From: Pseudomonadota bacterium
GTDB taxonomy: Bacteria; Pseudomonadota; Gammaproteobacteria; Burkholderiales; Burkholderiaceae_C
Reading direction: 5' to 3'
NCBI GenBank assembly: GCA_023396625.1
Contig: JAEWVY010000127.1
Location: 1 to 6,712, forward strand
DNA length: 6,712 bases
Of this stretch, positions 5,925 to 6,712 are shown piece after piece. Position 1 is the first letter of the stretch, and every line of letters begins with the position of its first letter. Below the pieces are notes generated by a model. The model searched no databases. It worked only from the letters and a program-made list of their open reading frames with translations, and was not told the origin of the DNA. The position numbers and the translations under genes are program-made.

Positions 5925-6157
5925 TTCACGGTGGATTGTCAGCCAGGGGGAGATCTCCCCGCAAGGGCTCTCGCAGGGCCCGCGGCGCGGGGGTGTTTCC
6001 ATTCCGGCAGGGTCCCTGCCTCTGGCGGGGTGCGGCCCGTTTCTGTGATCCGGGGAGGGGGAAGCAAAAAACATAGCACACTATGACCATCCCATGCTGG
6101 GGAATGGCAGTTTTAGTGGAAAATGCACGGCTTTCGCGAGGTGTTCAGGAAATTCGC
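5925..6157. promoter_or_regulatory. Divergent intergenic region with several dyad symmetries
   Basis: These 233 bases lie between the divergent HXXEE and MOSC genes. Perfect dyads are GGGGAGATCTCCCC at 5947-5960, CCCGC-GGC-GCGGG at 5979-5991 and GGCAGGG-T-CCCTGCC at 6006-6020. An AT-richer stretch (about 6061-6125) contains CATAG-CACA-CTATG at 6072-6085 and an imperfect hairpin of CCATCCC with GGGGAATGG at 6087-6107. The AT-rich stretch is the likeliest place for promoters; on the minus strand TATGTT in it could be a -10 element. I cannot name a regulator for any of these dyads. No small gene was recognised here. Confidence 0.4.
6072..6085. promoter_or_regulatory. Candidate operator, CATAG-N4-CTATG
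   Basis: A five-base inverted repeat with a four-base centre lies in the AT-richer part of the divergent region, 73 to 86 bases before the MOSC start. Its size and position suit a dimeric regulator binding near a promoter. The arms are short, so chance is not excluded, and no regulator gene lies in view. Confidence 0.3.
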
Positions 6158-6712
6158 ATGGCCGAGGTCGTCTCCGCGTCGCGCACCATCGAAAGTGCGC
6201 AAGTGCTTCACGTCAATGTCGGTCTGGCGCGACCGCTGCGGTCCGGCGGGCGGACGGTGCTGTCCGCCATCGGCAAGCGGGCGGTGTGCGGACCGGTGGC
6301 CGTGGGCCGGCTGGGGCTCGCGGGGGACGAGCAGGTGGACCTGAGCGTGCATGGCGGGTTGGACAAGGCGGTGTATGCCTATCCGGTGGCGCACTACGGG
6401 TTCTGGCAGGCGCAGCGTCGCGCGCACGGCGTGGGCGGGGACGACGAGGGACTGGCGCCGGGTTTTCTGGGCGAGAACCTGACGATCGCGGGACTGGACG
6501 AACACCAGGTCTGGATTGGCGACGAATGGCATTTCCCCGATCTGGTGCTGCGTGTGACCGCCCCGCGCGAGCCCTGCCACAAGTTCAATGCGGTCATGGG
6601 GTACGCGCAGGCGGCCCGTGACATGGTGCAGCGTGCGGCTTGTGGCTTCTACCTCGCGGTCGAGCAGCCCGGGTCCGTGGAAGCGGGGCAGTGCCTGCGC
6701 CTTGTGCCAGGC
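6158..6712 (+). CDS. MOSC domain protein, YiiM-like (cut by window edge)
   Basis: An open frame of 185 codons reaches the right edge without a stop. The protein is a MOSC domain (molybdenum cofactor sulfurase C-terminal) member of the YiiM branch. Diagnostic segments are GDEQVDLSVHGGLDKAVYAYP (residues 56-76), GENLTIAGL (105-113) and the conserved cysteine Cys140 in APREPCHKF. The family is thought to bind molybdenum cofactor or a sulfur species through that cysteine; E. coli YiiM and YcbX help detoxify N-hydroxylated bases such as 6-hydroxylaminopurine. The MOSC domain appears nearly complete, ending VEAGQCLRLVPG. Full YiiM proteins of about 220 residues carry a short helical C-terminal domain that would lie outside the window. 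The start is supported by AGGAA six bases before the ATG. It is divergent from the HXXEE gene. The exact substrate is unknown. Confidence 0.9.
   Translation, partial: MAEVVSASRTIESAQVLHVNVGLARPLRSGGRTVLSAIGKRAVCGPVAVGRLGLAGDEQVDLSVHGGLDKAVYAYPVAHYGFWQAQRRAHGVGGDDEGLAPGFLGENLTIAGLDEHQVWIGDEWHFPDLVLRVTAPREPCHKFNAVMGYAQAARDMVQRAACGFYLAVEQPGSVEAGQCLRLVPG

Overview
The window looks like chromosomal DNA from a GC-rich (about two thirds G+C by eye) betaproteobacterium, most likely Comamonadaceae (Acidovorax/Comamonas/Hydrogenophaga-like). This placement rests on the gap-tkt gene order, the style of the short SpeD-like protein, the MurU-type nucleotidyltransferase next to an aminopeptidase P, and a short AT-richer segment resembling a repeat I associate with that family. 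No search was run. No RNA genes, CRISPR arrays, complete insertion sequences or phage genes were seen.

Left part, minus strand (1-2215): the 5' end of a glyceraldehyde-3-phosphate dehydrogenase gene (gap) lies just downstream of a complete transketolase gene (tkt). Together they form a central-carbon unit read right to left. A 121-bp intergenic stretch (2216-2336) separates tkt from genes pointing the other way.

Middle, plus strand (2337-5002): a small SpeD-family pyruvoyl decarboxylase; a nucleotidyltransferase best matching MurU (N-acetylmuramate-1-phosphate uridylyltransferase, cell-wall recycling), whose ATG lies nine bases after the speD stop in the same reading frame; and a PepP-type Xaa-Pro aminopeptidase 71 bases further on. 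The murU gene carries a 57-bp AT-richer, in-frame segment that looks like a decayed Comamonadaceae intergenic repeat turned into coding sequence. This is the most unusual item in the window.

Right part: a two-gene minus-strand unit (5030-5924) encodes a five-helix HXXEE-motif membrane protein followed by an unrecognised 107-residue soluble protein. It converges on pepP. A 233-bp divergent intergenic region (5925-6157) with several dyad symmetries separates it from a plus-strand MOSC-domain (YiiM-like) gene that runs off the window end.

Most of the window is ordinary housekeeping. I do not see a convincing new multi-gene system. The points worth checking are the murU insertion, the cysteine-rich SpeD variant in a non-canonical context, the HXXEE/107-residue pair, and the dyads before the MOSC gene.
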